64,000 nucleotides of DNA from Clostridium ljungdahlii DSM 13528 (GCF_000143685.1 NC_014328.1:1-64000); one strand, 5' to 3'; positions 42,605-50,996 are shown, counted from the stretch's first letter. Numbers and translations are program-made. Notes: generated by a model not told the origin, from the letters alone.

Positions 42605-44992
42605 TTAGAACAATGCTTTAGGTAGTTGTGTTATAAATTTCTGGTATCCCGCTTTGGTTCTTATTAGATTTAGGCTGTGGTATTGTTTTAAATTTAGAAG
42701 ATCATCTAGTTCAAAAGGTTTCATTTCATCCGCTAGCTCATTAAACACTTTTTTATCACAACCTTGTAATAACATATAACTTGCACCAGATCCTTTAATC
42801 TCACTTTTTAAATCTGGAGTTAGCTGGTCAAGATAATGAGCAGATATAATAATCTTTGTGCCAAATTTACGTAATTGAGATAATACATCCGTGATTACTT
42901 CCATAGCTGTTGGAGCTTGATATATTTCATCATAAATTATATTACATCTGCTTGGCTTTTCATGTAATGCACCTCTTAGTTTAGTAGCAAGCATTACTTT
43001 ACTTGTAAAGAAAGTGGTAAGCACATTTTTAACCATAGTATTATTAAACTTACTCTCTGGCATTTCTATAAGTATTGTTTTCCCTTCTTCCATGGCTTTT
43101 ACAAAATCAATGTTGTTTTCAGGGATCATATTAAACATGTATTTGCAGTATATATTCTCTTTTAATAGGCTAACCCTGTCCAATATACCATCTATTTCAT
43201 TGCGTTTGGTTCCAACTACCTCTCTTCTAATAACCTCTTTGGTCTTTCTGTCAGTTTCAGTTTCTACCTTGTCTATGCTCTCAAGAGCCTCAACCATATC
43301 TTCAAAATATTTAATGCCATCTTCACTCAAATTTTTATTAACATAGTCAATTAATTCATGTCTATAAGTGTGCTTTTCAAGGCACCTAATAACGTCACCT
43401 ACTCCAGTTTTATTATGGAGATAAACTATGTTAGCTGCAGCATTTAAAACCCTTCTCATGTTACCTGTTAAGGGTAAACCATCTTTATTCATGGAATTAA
43501 TTAAAGCTAGTGTCTGCTCTGCTTTCATATTAGCAGTTTCAAATCTATTGAATTCATTCTCCCCCTCGTACTGCACCTCATTAAATGCAAATGCCTGAAA
43601 GCACTCTTCTTTAGTTAAATCTAATTCAATAACATCTTTAGGATTCACAGCTTTTTTAACAGCATTACTAAGTTCGCAATTTTTAACATAATCTATAACT
43701 ATATTAGATTCATGAACCTTATTTGCACATCTGCATAAATTAGCGATAAAATTTGTTTTTCCTGCACCCTGAGGAGCTAATAACATAAGAGCTAAATTAG
43801 CAGAATTATATTCCGTAGGCAGGAACGTATTAAAACTTTTACTATTGTATGTGGCAGATCCTAATTCTATATTTCCTTTTTGCAATTCTTCTGGTACATG
43901 GCTTTCCAAGACATCAACTTTAGTACTAATCTTATGCCTTTGCAGTAAATCTCTACCTGGTACCTGAATTAAATTATTGCACTCAGCTGTGCTCATTCTA
44001 TTTGTAGATATTTTACTAAATTTATAACTGCCTATATTGATTTTAGTTTTATCCTTTAGCTTTTTATATTTAAGAGAATTATCCTGAGTTAAAGTTTGGT
44101 AGCTTCCCACTACTGCTAAAGCATTATTATGCTCTCTTAATTTATCATTGCTCTTGCTGCATACTACTATTTGAGTATCAATTACTGTAGTAGTTTCTTT
44201 CTTATGTGTAAATCTGCTTAAATTATCTAATTTACTGATAGATGTTACTGCAACTTCTGGATGAACCTTTTTAGACCTTTTTTCTTCACCTAAAACTTTG
44301 TTGAAAATATCAAAGATACAATCAATAATCTTTATGGATCCAATTAAAATATACTTAGATAAAAAAGTTAAATTTAATTTTTCTTTATCTACAGGTAAAT
44401 CCTTTTTTACTTTTCTTATTGTTTGATTATATATGCCTTTCCATCTAGCCTGTGATGCTGGAATAAAGTTGTATAATATGTCTACCTTATCTCCTTTTTC
44501 CATAATGTCTTTTACATTTAAGATGTTACTAAGAGGTTCATTAGTCTTTTTATTGTATTTAAGGCTTAAAGCATCCTCTTTAGAATAAAATAGTTCGTAT
44601 TTGTTACCTTCTGGTTCTAAGATATAGTCTACTTGTTTTACTTTAGACCTCTTCCAAACTTCACAGCATTTTTCAACAAATAATTTTTTATATTTCTCAG
44701 GGACTACTAGATAAAACTTGCAATCATCTGCGGCTATGCTAATAATAAGTGAAACTTTTTCAGGAAGCTGATAGGTAATTTTTAGACCTGATTTTTTTAT
44801 ATCACTTTGTAATCTTTGATATGGTAATCTGTACATATTAGCTATAGTCAAGGCTATAATCTCTGTATCGTAGTTTCTATTAGAAATCGAGGGTGTTATT
44901 TGAAGTGTTACATATTTAGGTTTGATTATTTCAAAGTATTCACTTAATTTTATTGTTTTAGGTTTTGAAAACTTAGAAATGAAATTTATCAT
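42605..44992 (-). CDS. VirB4/HerA-type P-loop ATPase
   Basis: The 795-aa protein has Walker A APQGAGKT at about 406-413 and Walker B CNIIYDE with Asp688/Glu689, followed by sensor-like LSQLRKFGTKIIISAHYLDQL. The first 380 residues have no obvious enzyme motif, as in VirB4/TraC or HerA/FtsK-related transfer ATPases. It is flanked by small membrane proteins including a VirB2-like candidate, so it probably powers a reduced type IV secretion-like or DNA-translocation machine. No relaxase or other Vir genes are present. A packaging or defence role is an alternative. Confidence 0.78.
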   Translation of the reverse strand: MINFISKFSKPKTIKLSEYFEIIKPKYVTLQITPSISNRNYDTEIIALTIANMYRLPYQRLQSDIKKSGLKITYQLPEKVSLIISIAADDCKFYLVVPEKYKKLFVEKCCEVWKRSKVKQVDYILEPEGNKYELFYSKEDALSLKYNKKTNEPLSNILNVKDIMEKGDKVDILYNFIPASQARWKGIYNQTIRKVKKDLPVDKEKLNLTFLSKYILIGSIKIIDCIFDIFNKVLGEEKRSKKVHPEVAVTSISKLDNLSRFTHKKETTTVIDTQIVVCSKSNDKLREHNNALAVVGSYQTLTQDNSLKYKKLKDKTKINIGSYKFSKISTNRMSTAECNNLIQVPGRDLLQRHKISTKVDVLESHVPEELQKGNIELGSATYNSKSFNTFLPTEYNSANLALMLLAPQGAGKTNFIANLCRCANKVHESNIVIDYVKNCELSNAVKKAVNPKDVIELDLTKEECFQAFAFNEVQYEGENEFNRFETANMKAEQTLALINSMNKDGLPLTGNMRRVLNAAANIVYLHNKTGVGDVIRCLEKHTYRHELIDYVNKNLSEDGIKYFEDMVEALESIDKVETETDRKTKEVIRREVVGTKRNEIDGILDRVSLLKENIYCKYMFNMIPENNIDFVKAMEEGKTILIEMPESKFNNTMVKNVLTTFFTSKVMLATKLRGALHEKPSRCNIIYDEIYQAPTAMEVITDVLSQLRKFGTKIIISAHYLDQLTPDLKSEIKGSGASYMLLQGCDKKVFNELADEMKPFELDDLLNLKQYHSLNLIRTKAGYQKFITQLPKALF

Positions 44993-45051
44993 AAATATAT
45001 GCCTCCTATTTAAAATATTGGAGGTTTATCGTTTTATAATCTTATGCATCT

Positions 45052-45375
45052 TTATAGTGAAGCATTAATGGCTTGAATAATGCCATAAGCTAAAATACTT
45101 CCAGTAGCTATTTTTTTCCCTTTATTCCATCCTATTAGCCATGCCATAATAGACACTAAGCACAGCATTAAGCATATCTCTAAACTGTGTGCAACTAATC
45201 CTGACCACATCATCCAGGCTAATTGTTTCGGGTGAAATAAATAGTATGCTACTTTTGCCATAGTTTTAAAAAAATCTCCAGTGGTTTCACAAAATTCTTT
45301 TATAGATTTTATAGTTCCTTCATTTTCAGATGATGCCAATACCAAAAACTGATTTACACTCATTGTTTTTAACAT
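45052..45375 (-). CDS. Small integral membrane protein (107 aa)
   Basis: From ATG 45375 (AGGTG just upstream; GTG 45384 is an alternative) the product has a polar N-terminal 35 residues and about three hydrophobic stretches (FHPKQLAWMMWSGLVAHSL, EICLMLCLVSIMAWLIGW, ATGSILAYGIIQAI). I do not recognise the family. It lies between the VirB2-like gene and the ATPase, with gaps of only 15 and 59 bp, so it is probably part of the complex, perhaps in the VirB3 or VirB6 position. Confidence 0.65.
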   Translation of the reverse strand: MLKTMSVNQFLVLASSENEGTIKSIKEFCETTGDFFKTMAKVAYYLFHPKQLAWMMWSGLVAHSLEICLMLCLVSIMAWLIGWNKGKKIATGSILAYGIIQAINASL

Positions 45376-45390
45376 TATTATCACCTATCC

Positions 45391-45762
45391 TTAAAATAGC
45401 CCTGTAACAAATTTAAAAGCTGATGGAAGCCCATAATCAGCACCTACTATTAATAATCCATATCCAACTTCTTTCCACGTTCCTTCGCCTTTAGCTGCCA
45501 TTTTAGCTAATACCCTATAACTATACAGTAAAGCTAATCCTGCTACTATCTTTTGAATTATTCCAACTAATTTCCAAAACCCAGGTTCTAAAGTTGTAGA
45601 TCCACTGGCTGCCATAACTTTTTCAGAATAAAGTATCAACGCCAGTGTGGTTGATGCGACTTTAAAATATTTTTCATTTATGTTAGATTTACTGGTTCTT
45701 TGGTACTGCTGTAAATATTCTGGAATGGAATATATTTCTTTTCTTTTTAATGCATTCAACAT
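45391..45762 (-). CDS. VirB2/TrbC-like pilin candidate
   Basis: The 123-aa protein has a positively charged N-terminal part, a hydrophobic segment with AxA-like end (STTLALILYSEKVMAASG, about 37-54), then two hydrophobic segments (LVGIIQKIVAGLALLYSY and VGYGLLIVGADYGLPSAF) joined by a short basic loop. This layout, with cleavable-looking leader and two membrane helices, fits VirB2/TrbC conjugative pilins. It is the first gene of the leftward cluster with the ATPase. A good AGGAGGT-like ribosome site lies upstream on the minus strand. Confidence 0.65.
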   Translation of the reverse strand: MLNALKRKEIYSIPEYLQQYQRTSKSNINEKYFKVASTTLALILYSEKVMAASGSTTLEPGFWKLVGIIQKIVAGLALLYSYRVLAKMAAKGEGTWKEVGYGLLIVGADYGLPSAFKFVTGLF

Positions 45763-46043
45763 TTAAATACCTCCAATTGAATAGATATTGATTTCCTGGT
45801 AAAAATACTAAATAGTAAATTACAGGGAGTGATTTGATTATGGGATTTTTATTTTTTTGCTCAACAACATATGTTGTATTAGAGTTAGTTCAAGTTGCTG
45901 CAGGCGTAAAGTAAATTGTAAACATTCTGTAAAAGCAAACATATTAAGCAATAAAACAGGAAACTTTTTAAAAATAAAATCATACACTACTGGTGTGTAA
46001 GCTTTGTAAGTGGCTACGAAGTAACACCTATGAAGCTGGAGCA
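45763..46043. other. Intergenic stretch upstream of the pilin cluster
   Basis: It should hold the promoter of the leftward cluster. A rightward 24-codon frame (ATG 45840 to TAA 45914) encodes a hydrophobic peptide starting MGFLFFCSTTY, with GGGA upstream; it could be a toxin-like peptide but is weakly supported. Confidence 0.4.
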
Positions 46044-46268
46044 TTAGTAGTGACTTTGGGTAAGTCTGTGATTTAAATCAGGCTTATTTTTTATATATTT
46101 CTTGTCAAGATTCACTAATCTAATAAGTTCACTTCCTTCTTTAGTTTTCATTCTCCACCGCTCATAGCTACCATATCTGTTTATAAATTCTGTTAATTTT
46201 ACAGTAGTCCATCCTATAAAGTTTCCGTCATAAACTTCGATGATCTCTCCGAATGCTCCATATAGTAA
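46044..46268 (-). pseudogene. Conserved-looking frame without a start codon (74 codons)
   Basis: The frame reads like a real protein (YGAFGEIIEVYDGNFIGWTT near the start, RYGSYERWRMKTKEGSELIR in the middle) and ends at TAA 46044-46046. A GGGGGAA ribosome site at about 46271-46276 precedes it, but the frame opens TTA-CTA-TAT with no ATG, GTG or TTG before a Met 40 codons in. Either the start codon has mutated or an unusual start is used. It directly follows a small RHH-like gene. Confidence 0.5.
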
Positions 46269-46279
46269 TTCCCCCTAAA

Positions 46280-46453
46280 TCAAAAGTTAATATCAGTTCT
46301 GCCATTTTCTTTACTTTTAGTTACTTCTAAGTACTTTAGGTAATGTTCTAATGCGTCCTTAATAAAATCTGATTTTTCTTCTAAACTATTTACTGTTGTA
46401 TAAAGTTTTAAGTCTCTGCTAGTTTGCTTAAAACTTACTGTTATTCTTAGCAA
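46280..46453 (-). CDS. Small ribbon-helix-helix-like protein (57 aa)
   Basis: The frame from TTG 46453, six to ten bases after AAAAGGAG, gives LRITVSFKQTSRDLKLYTTV then SDFIKDALEHYLKYLE, a strand plus two helices as in CopG/RHH DNA-binding proteins. The C-terminal tail is Lys/Asn-rich. It ends just before the startless frame at 46268, and both probably formed one operon. A regulatory or partition role is possible. Confidence 0.6.
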   Translation of the reverse strand: MLRITVSFKQTSRDLKLYTTVNSLEEKSDFIKDALEHYLKYLEVTKSKENGRTDINF

Positions 46454-46572
46454 GTTTTACAACTCCTTTTCGATTTCTTTACTAATACTATACGCAGGGT
46501 TTACAAAAAAGTTTCCTATTTTGAACTAAAATATTTTATTTTGAACTTTTATCTATAAAAAAATAAAGGATA

Positions 46573-46773
46573 CTACTTATCCAAATAAATAATATCCTCC
46601 ATCTTTATGCCTAACTTTAAACTAATTTTATATAGAGTTTCTAGTGTTGGCTGCTCTTTATTATTTTCATATTTATTATATTGGACACGCTTTATGCCTA
46701 AAAATTCTGCAAAATCTTTTTGCTTTTTATATCCCAGTTTTAACCTTATTTCTAGTAACCTATTTTTAACCAT
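46573..46773 (-). CDS. XRE-family regulator
   Basis: The 66-aa protein is a single XRE helix-turn-helix: VKNRLLEIRLKLGYKKQKDFAEFLGIKRVQYNKYENNKEQPT. I chose ATG 46773, with GAGGTGAT just upstream; a GTG at 46782 is also in frame. It points left, opposite to the Cas12f-like gene that starts 320 bp away, so it could control the pilin/ATPase cluster or the nuclease. Confidence 0.8.
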   Translation of the reverse strand: MVKNRLLEIRLKLGYKKQKDFAEFLGIKRVQYNKYENNKEQPTLETLYKISLKLGIKMEDIIYLDK

Positions 46774-47092
46774 ATGAATCACCTCATAGTAGAATATGTA
46801 AGTATTCTATATTTGTACATATAATACCTTTTAGTTTACATGTATCAATTTCTAAAGGAATGTATGGGGGGTCTGAAGCACCGCTTATAGGAAAAGAGAT
46901 TACATATTACGGTTAGGTGTGTTGAAGTATATCTATATTTGCAAAATATAAGTATAAAAACTTACCAGAATAAGTTTGTTAGAATAAGCAAAGGATATTG
47001 GTATAAATATAGTATTATTTATGCTAAGAATCCATAAAAATAGAATATATCTAAATTATAAACAATGTGATATTAAAAAGGAGGTGAATTTG
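46774..47092. other. Region between XRE regulator and Cas12f-like gene
   Basis: It should contain divergent promoters. At about 46857-46900 the text AATGTATGG...ACCGCTTATAGGA repeats part of the broken gene at 49560-49600, readable as STAYRKRDYI after a stop. A short inverted repeat with TATATTTGCAAAATATA lies near 46932. No CRISPR repeats were found. Confidence 0.5.
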
Positions 47093-48508
47093 GTGATAAC
47101 TGCTAGAAAAGTAAAGTTAACTATAACTGAAAATAGGGAAGATGGGTATAATTTTATCCACAATGAATTAAGAGAGCAGAATCAAGCTTTGAATATGGCG
47201 ATGAATCATTTGTACTTTAACTATGTAGCAAGAGAAAAAATTAAATTAGCAGATGAAACACATAAAATTAAGTTAGCGGAAGATCAAGGCTATTTAGATC
47301 AAAAATATACGGAGCTTAAAGAGGTTAAGACTGATAAGAAAAAACAAAATATTAGAAAATCTATTCAAGCTGCTAAAAAAAGATTGGAAACGCTAAGAAA
47401 AGCTGAAAATAAACAAGTAGCGGAGAAATTCAAAGAAATTATAGCTGCATCAGAAAAAACCAATTTAAGAGATTTTATAACGGATAACTTTAATTTAACT
47501 AGTGATACTAAAGACAGGTTAACTCAGAAGGTTTCAGCAGATTTTAAAAATGATATTGTAGATGTTTTAAGGGGTGAAAGAACTTTAAGAAGATACAAGA
47601 AAGGTAATCCATTATATATTCGCGGTAGAAATTTAACTTTCTATATAAAAGATGAGGAGTATTATATTAAATGGATGAAGAGTATTGTATTTAAATGTGT
47701 ACTTGGAGTTAAAAAGCAGAATAGTTTAGAACTGCAAAAAACTTTAGACAAGGTTATAGAAGGAAAATATAAGGTGTGTGATAGTAGTATTGAATTTAAG
47801 CAAAATAGTCTTATACTTAACCTGACTTTAAATATACCAGTTTGTAACAGTTTTGACAAGGTTGAAGGCAGAGTAGTTGGAGTAGATTTAGGTATGAAAA
47901 TACCAGCTTATGTTACTTTAAATGATAGTGATTATATTAGAAGGGCAATAGGTAGTATAGATGATTTCTTAAAAGTTAGAACGCAAATGCAAAGTAGAAG
48001 AAGAAATTTACAGAGGGCATTGAAGAGTACAAAAGGTGGCAAAGGTAGGGAAAAAAAATTAAAAGCATTAAATCAATTTGAAGTTAAGGAGAAGAATTTT
48101 GCTAAAACGTACAATAATTTTATTAGCAGCAATATAGTTAAGTTTGCATCAGATAACAAGGCTAAACAAATTAATATGGAATTTTTAAGCCTTTCAGAAA
48201 CTCAAAATAAATCTGTTTTAAGAAATTGGAGCTATTATCAACTTCAGCAAATGATTGAATATAAAGCTAATAGAGTTGGAATTAAGGTTAAGTATGTTGA
48301 TCCATATCATACAAGCCAGATATGCAGTAAGTGTGGTCATTATGAAGAAGGGCAAAGAGAAAAGCAGGAAGTATTTATTTGTAAGAATCCAGAGTGTAAA
48401 AATTTCAATATAGAAGTAAATGCAGATTATAATGCATCAAGGAATATTGCTAAAAGTAATAAGTATATAACTAAAAAAGAGGAAAGTGAGTATTACAAAA
48501 TCAATTGA
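47093..48508 (+). CDS. Cas12f1-like / TnpB-related RNA-guided nuclease
   Basis: From GTG 47093 (AAGGAGGTG seven bases upstream) the product has 471 aa, the size of Cas12f1. It starts MITARKVKLTI, has a Lys-rich helical N-terminal half, then RuvC motifs GVDLGMKIPAY (Asp265), INMEFLSL (Glu363) and NADYNASRN (Asp445), and a zinc finger CSKC (411/414) with CKNPEC (430/435). From memory it closely resembles Clostridium Cas12f1 proteins, for example across DDFLKVRTQMQSRRR and NWSYYQLQ. All catalytic residues are kept. A structured RNA follows directly; no CRISPR array or TnpA is nearby. Confidence 0.9.
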   Translation: MITARKVKLTITENREDGYNFIHNELREQNQALNMAMNHLYFNYVAREKIKLADETHKIKLAEDQGYLDQKYTELKEVKTDKKKQNIRKSIQAAKKRLETLRKAENKQVAEKFKEIIAASEKTNLRDFITDNFNLTSDTKDRLTQKVSADFKNDIVDVLRGERTLRRYKKGNPLYIRGRNLTFYIKDEEYYIKWMKSIVFKCVLGVKKQNSLELQKTLDKVIEGKYKVCDSSIEFKQNSLILNLTLNIPVCNSFDKVEGRVVGVDLGMKIPAYVTLNDSDYIRRAIGSIDDFLKVRTQMQSRRRNLQRALKSTKGGKGREKKLKALNQFEVKEKNFAKTYNNFISSNIVKFASDNKAKQINMEFLSLSETQNKSVLRNWSYYQLQQMIEYKANRVGIKVKYVDPYHTSQICSKCGHYEEGQREKQEVFICKNPECKNFNIEVNADYNASRNIAKSNKYITKKEESEYYKIN

Positions 48509-48524
48509 AATAATTTAAAGTTAA

Positions 48525-48655
48525 TATGACGGGGCGATTTAGCGTCCCAAGTCTGAGGGCATTGGTAGTGTTAATGTAAATCCAAGGTATACCACTCGGA
48601 AAGGGTTAACTCTAGGCATTGTGTAACCGCCTAGACATTCCACAAAATATTAAAA
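48525..48655 (+). ncRNA. Putative tracrRNA/omega-RNA-like guide scaffold
   Basis: Sixteen bases after the nuclease stop codon the GC content rises and stems appear. Hairpin 1 is GGGGCG (48531-48536) with CGTCCC (48543-48548). A long-range stem is TCTGAG (48552-48557) with CTCGGA (48595-48600). An H-type pseudoknot follows: GGTTA 48604-48608 with TAACC 48624-48628, interleaved with TCTAGG 48611-48616 and CCTAGA 48630-48635. The 3' end CATTCCACAAAATATT could be an anti-repeat. The layout matches known Cas12f tracrRNAs (from memory). RNA ends are estimates. Confidence 0.75.
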
Positions 48656-49028
48656 TGCAGTAAAGCTACTTTTTATATAATGTACTTTAAAGTATTCATT
48701 TTACAGGGCCATATAATTATTAGAAAGTTTAATATTTACATTACTGCAGGGTTACTGCAAAAATTTTAATTTTACAAATTATTAATATAGGAAAATCAAG
48801 GCTTAAGGACATATAAAAAATAGGGTTATATGTTAACTATGTGGTTTATGATATTAGCAATAAGATAGAAAATTACGAATTTAATATGATTAATTACATG
48901 ATTTAAATAATAGATAGGTCTCAAGGAAAGGCTATCTATTATTTTTTTGAGGTTATTTATGTGTGCTTTAGAATAGGTGATACTTTGTTTATTTATAATG
49001 TTGTATATAGTTTTCTACTTATTTTTAA
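48656..49028. other. Non-coding stretch downstream of the RNA candidate
   Basis: No gene or CRISPR repeat. A weak hairpin with T-run lies near 48660-48677 and may end the RNA. From 48841 on it contains the left copy of an approximately 135-bp direct repeat with its own hairpin terminator. Confidence 0.5.
48841..48974 (+). repeat. Left copy of imperfect 135-bp direct repeat
   Basis: It aligns with 53104-53241, sharing TATGATATTAG, ATTACGAATTTAAT, ATTACATGATTT, the terminator hairpin AATAATAGATAG/CTATCTATTATTTTTT (arms at 48906-48917 and 48932-48943) and TTATTTATGT. The two copies bracket the pseudogenes and the 49.8-52.9 kb genes. Confidence 0.8.
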
Positions 49029-49346
49029 GTGGGTGGTAAAACACCACATACCTTTTACATTCTGTATAGAGCCATTTTAAGAACAATATTATATGGATAT
49101 ATGGATATTTTTAAATACAGGAAGGAAGTTATAAGAATAATTAATTTAAAAGGAAAAGCTTATGCTGTTGGGGCAAATGTTGTAAAATGTGTTGATATTT
49201 TTAGACCAAGCAAGTGCATTATTTAATATTGTGAAGGGGCTACCAAATTGGGAATAGCTTCAAAGGGAGGAAACATAGAAATACATATGAATCCGCTTCT
49301 TGCAGAGAAAGTACAGAGTAATTATAATGACGATGGTGTAGCGTAA
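49029..49346 (+). pseudogene. Degenerate frame, possibly Alba-like, with internal stop
   Basis: One frame runs to TAA 49344-49346 with an internal TAA at 49224-49226. It reads KEVIRIINLKGKAYAVGANV, then after the stop TKLGIASKGGNIEIHMNPLL. The order of a strand, a GKA helix and a terminal IEI strand recalls Alba-type DNA-binding proteins, but this is a weak match. The original start may be ATG 49101-49103. Confidence 0.4.
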
Positions 49347-49632
49347 AAAGGCGTTATAAGAGAAATAGAGAATTTAGAACATGAATTGGATTATGTGAGG
49401 AAAAAATATTTCAAAATAGGTCTAGGATAAGAGAATTAAGCAGGGGAACCTCTGAATTAGAAAAAGTCATTGTAACTCATCCGCTGTCAAAAGAATATAT
49501 GGATTTTATTATTTACAGATACAAGTTAAATAAAGTGTCACCTGGATAGCTAATGAAATGTATGGAATGCTTAGGAGTACCGCTTATAGGAGAAGAAAAG
49601 AGGTTATAAATTACATAGGGGAGTTAGCTTAG
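49347..49632 (+). pseudogene. Phage sigma-like/DUF1492-type regulator broken by frameshifts
   Basis: Three frames join into one protein: VIREIENLEHELDYVRKKYF (first frame), SRIRELSRGTSELEKVIVTH to RYKLNK (second), and TWIANEMYGMLRSTAYRRRK to the stop at 49632 (third). The STAYRRRKEVINYI end matches the HTH of phage late-gene regulators of the DUF1492 kind. At least two frameshifts make it non-functional. A similar STAYRKR fragment lies on the other side of the nuclease gene near 46880. Confidence 0.65.
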
Positions 49633-49779
49633 TTAAGGTGTAACGGATTAATGAAATATAGAAGTTATAAAGGAGTTAGAGATACTTTAAGACAGAAATA
49701 AGTAGAATAATGACGAACGATAATTAGAGGATAGTATATTATATTGTAGAAACATTATATAAAAGGAGTGTGATATAAT

Positions 49780-50085
49780 ATGGCAAAAAGATTAACTGGT
49801 GGTGCAGGAACTGGCAAAAAGATAATGAAAAACTTGGATTTATTTAGTTATAAATTTAATAAAATAGAAGAGGACGATTATATATTTGATGTTAAATTTG
49901 GTAATCAGACAGGTAGTTTTGTAATAAATTATAATGAAAATAATATAATAGATGAAGGCTCAACGTTAAATATATATGGACTAGATAGACCTCTTGGAAT
50001 TTATAATGATCCTAGTTTACGCCAAGTTGCTGAAATGTTAATGAATTATTATAAAAGCAATAAGGATGAAAATGAGAACAATTAA
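49780..50085 (+). CDS. Hypothetical protein (101 aa)
   Basis: Unrecognised 101-aa protein. The first 17 residues are Gly/Lys-rich (MAKRLTGGAGTGKKIMK), followed by a beta-rich part (FDVKFGNQTGSFVINYNENN) and an acidic Lys/Asn tail. AAAAGGAGTG precedes the ATG at 49780, an excellent ribosome site. It lies alone at the left of the repeat-bounded cargo region. Confidence 0.6.
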   Translation: MAKRLTGGAGTGKKIMKNLDLFSYKFNKIEEDDYIFDVKFGNQTGSFVINYNENNIIDEGSTLNIYGLDRPLGIYNDPSLRQVAEMLMNYYKSNKDENENN

Positions 50086-50431
50086 TTTTGTCCTTATTTT
50101 TTGGCGACACAACAAAACAAGTAGGCAGGTGGTAACATTGTAGAGATGTCGATAGAGAAGTCCGAAAAGTGGCAAAGCATTTGAGATTTATAAAAAACGT
50201 AATAGAAATATTGCAAAATTTTTAAGCTTTTACTTATAATAATAATAGGATGAAAAAATAAATATAAATGAATGGAACATTCCAGATGAAAAAAGAATAA
50301 TATAAACAAAATGATTAATAAAAGTAGTATTGGTAAAAATTAAAATATAAGTAGCTTAGTTGCATTTCTATTGTAGTATAATATAAATAAAATAAAGTAA
50401 ATTCTTCAGGCTTAAGCAGGAGGCGAAAATT
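50086..50431. other. Gene-free stretch, possible promoter for the three-gene operon
   Basis: Only short remnants are readable. A TATAAT at 50377-50382 about 50 bp before the next ATG is the best promoter candidate, with a poor -35. Otherwise I see nothing in it. Confidence 0.5.
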
Positions 50432-50986
50432 ATGAATGGCCAGTATAAATTGTTTAAAATATTTGAATATCAAGAAACATTGCAGGTATTAAATGAATTA
50501 TTTGGTAAACAACAAATATTAAATATAAATAGTAAGCTGATAGGAATACGTTATGATTATAGTAAGAATCAGTATGTAGATATTCTTAGGAAAGTAAATG
50601 ATTTAAATATAGGCCAAAAAATAATTACTTCCAGGGCATTTATAAAAATGTTTAGAGCTTGTATAGAAAGACGATATTTTATAAAAAAGTTACAAATAAT
50701 TGAATCAGTACCTGAAGATATGCAGCAATTTATTAACGATAATATACAAAAAATTAATTCAGAGAGTGAGTTTACTCATAAAATAAGATTAGCGAATTTT
50801 CTAATAAGTAAATTAAATTGGTTGAGGCGTATAGATGGTATAGATGTTAAGTTATTATCCTTTAGGATAAAGGGTAATAATAATATAAAAATAGGCGTCA
50901 GTATATTTAACAATGGCGTTATATCTGTAGATGATGATAGTATTCTTGATGAATTAGTAGAATTAATAAACAAAATAATTAAGTAA
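50432..50986 (+). CDS. Hypothetical protein, first gene of three-gene cargo operon
   Basis: Unrecognised 184-aa soluble protein. The N-terminal half is mixed (FKIFEYQETLQVLNELFGKQ), the middle is basic (MFRACIERRYFIKKLQI), and the C-terminal half is beta-like (VKLLSFRIKGNNNIKIGVSIFNNGVISVDDD). AGGAGGCG precedes the ATG. The following gene starts 10 bp after its stop, so the genes are probably cotranscribed. Confidence 0.65.
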   Translation: MNGQYKLFKIFEYQETLQVLNELFGKQQILNINSKLIGIRYDYSKNQYVDILRKVNDLNIGQKIITSRAFIKMFRACIERRYFIKKLQIIESVPEDMQQFINDNIQKINSESEFTHKIRLANFLISKLNWLRRIDGIDVKLLSFRIKGNNNIKIGVSIFNNGVISVDDDSILDELVELINKIIK

Positions 50987-50996
50987 GGATATTTAT

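Noticed and set aside
45840..45914. 24-aa hydrophobic peptide as a type I toxin
   Set aside because: The ribosome site is weak, the peptide lacks a charged tail typical of such toxins, and no antisense RNA promoter could be supported. Noted only under the intergenic entry.
46900..48700. IS200/IS605 insertion sequence
   Set aside because: No TnpA gene and no recognisable left or right transposon end; the protein resembles Cas12f1 more than IS605 TnpB.
48509..49030. CRISPR array next to the Cas12f-like gene
   Set aside because: I looked for 25-40-bp repeats at regular spacing on both sides of the gene and found none; only the structured RNA and a single 135-bp repeat copy are present.
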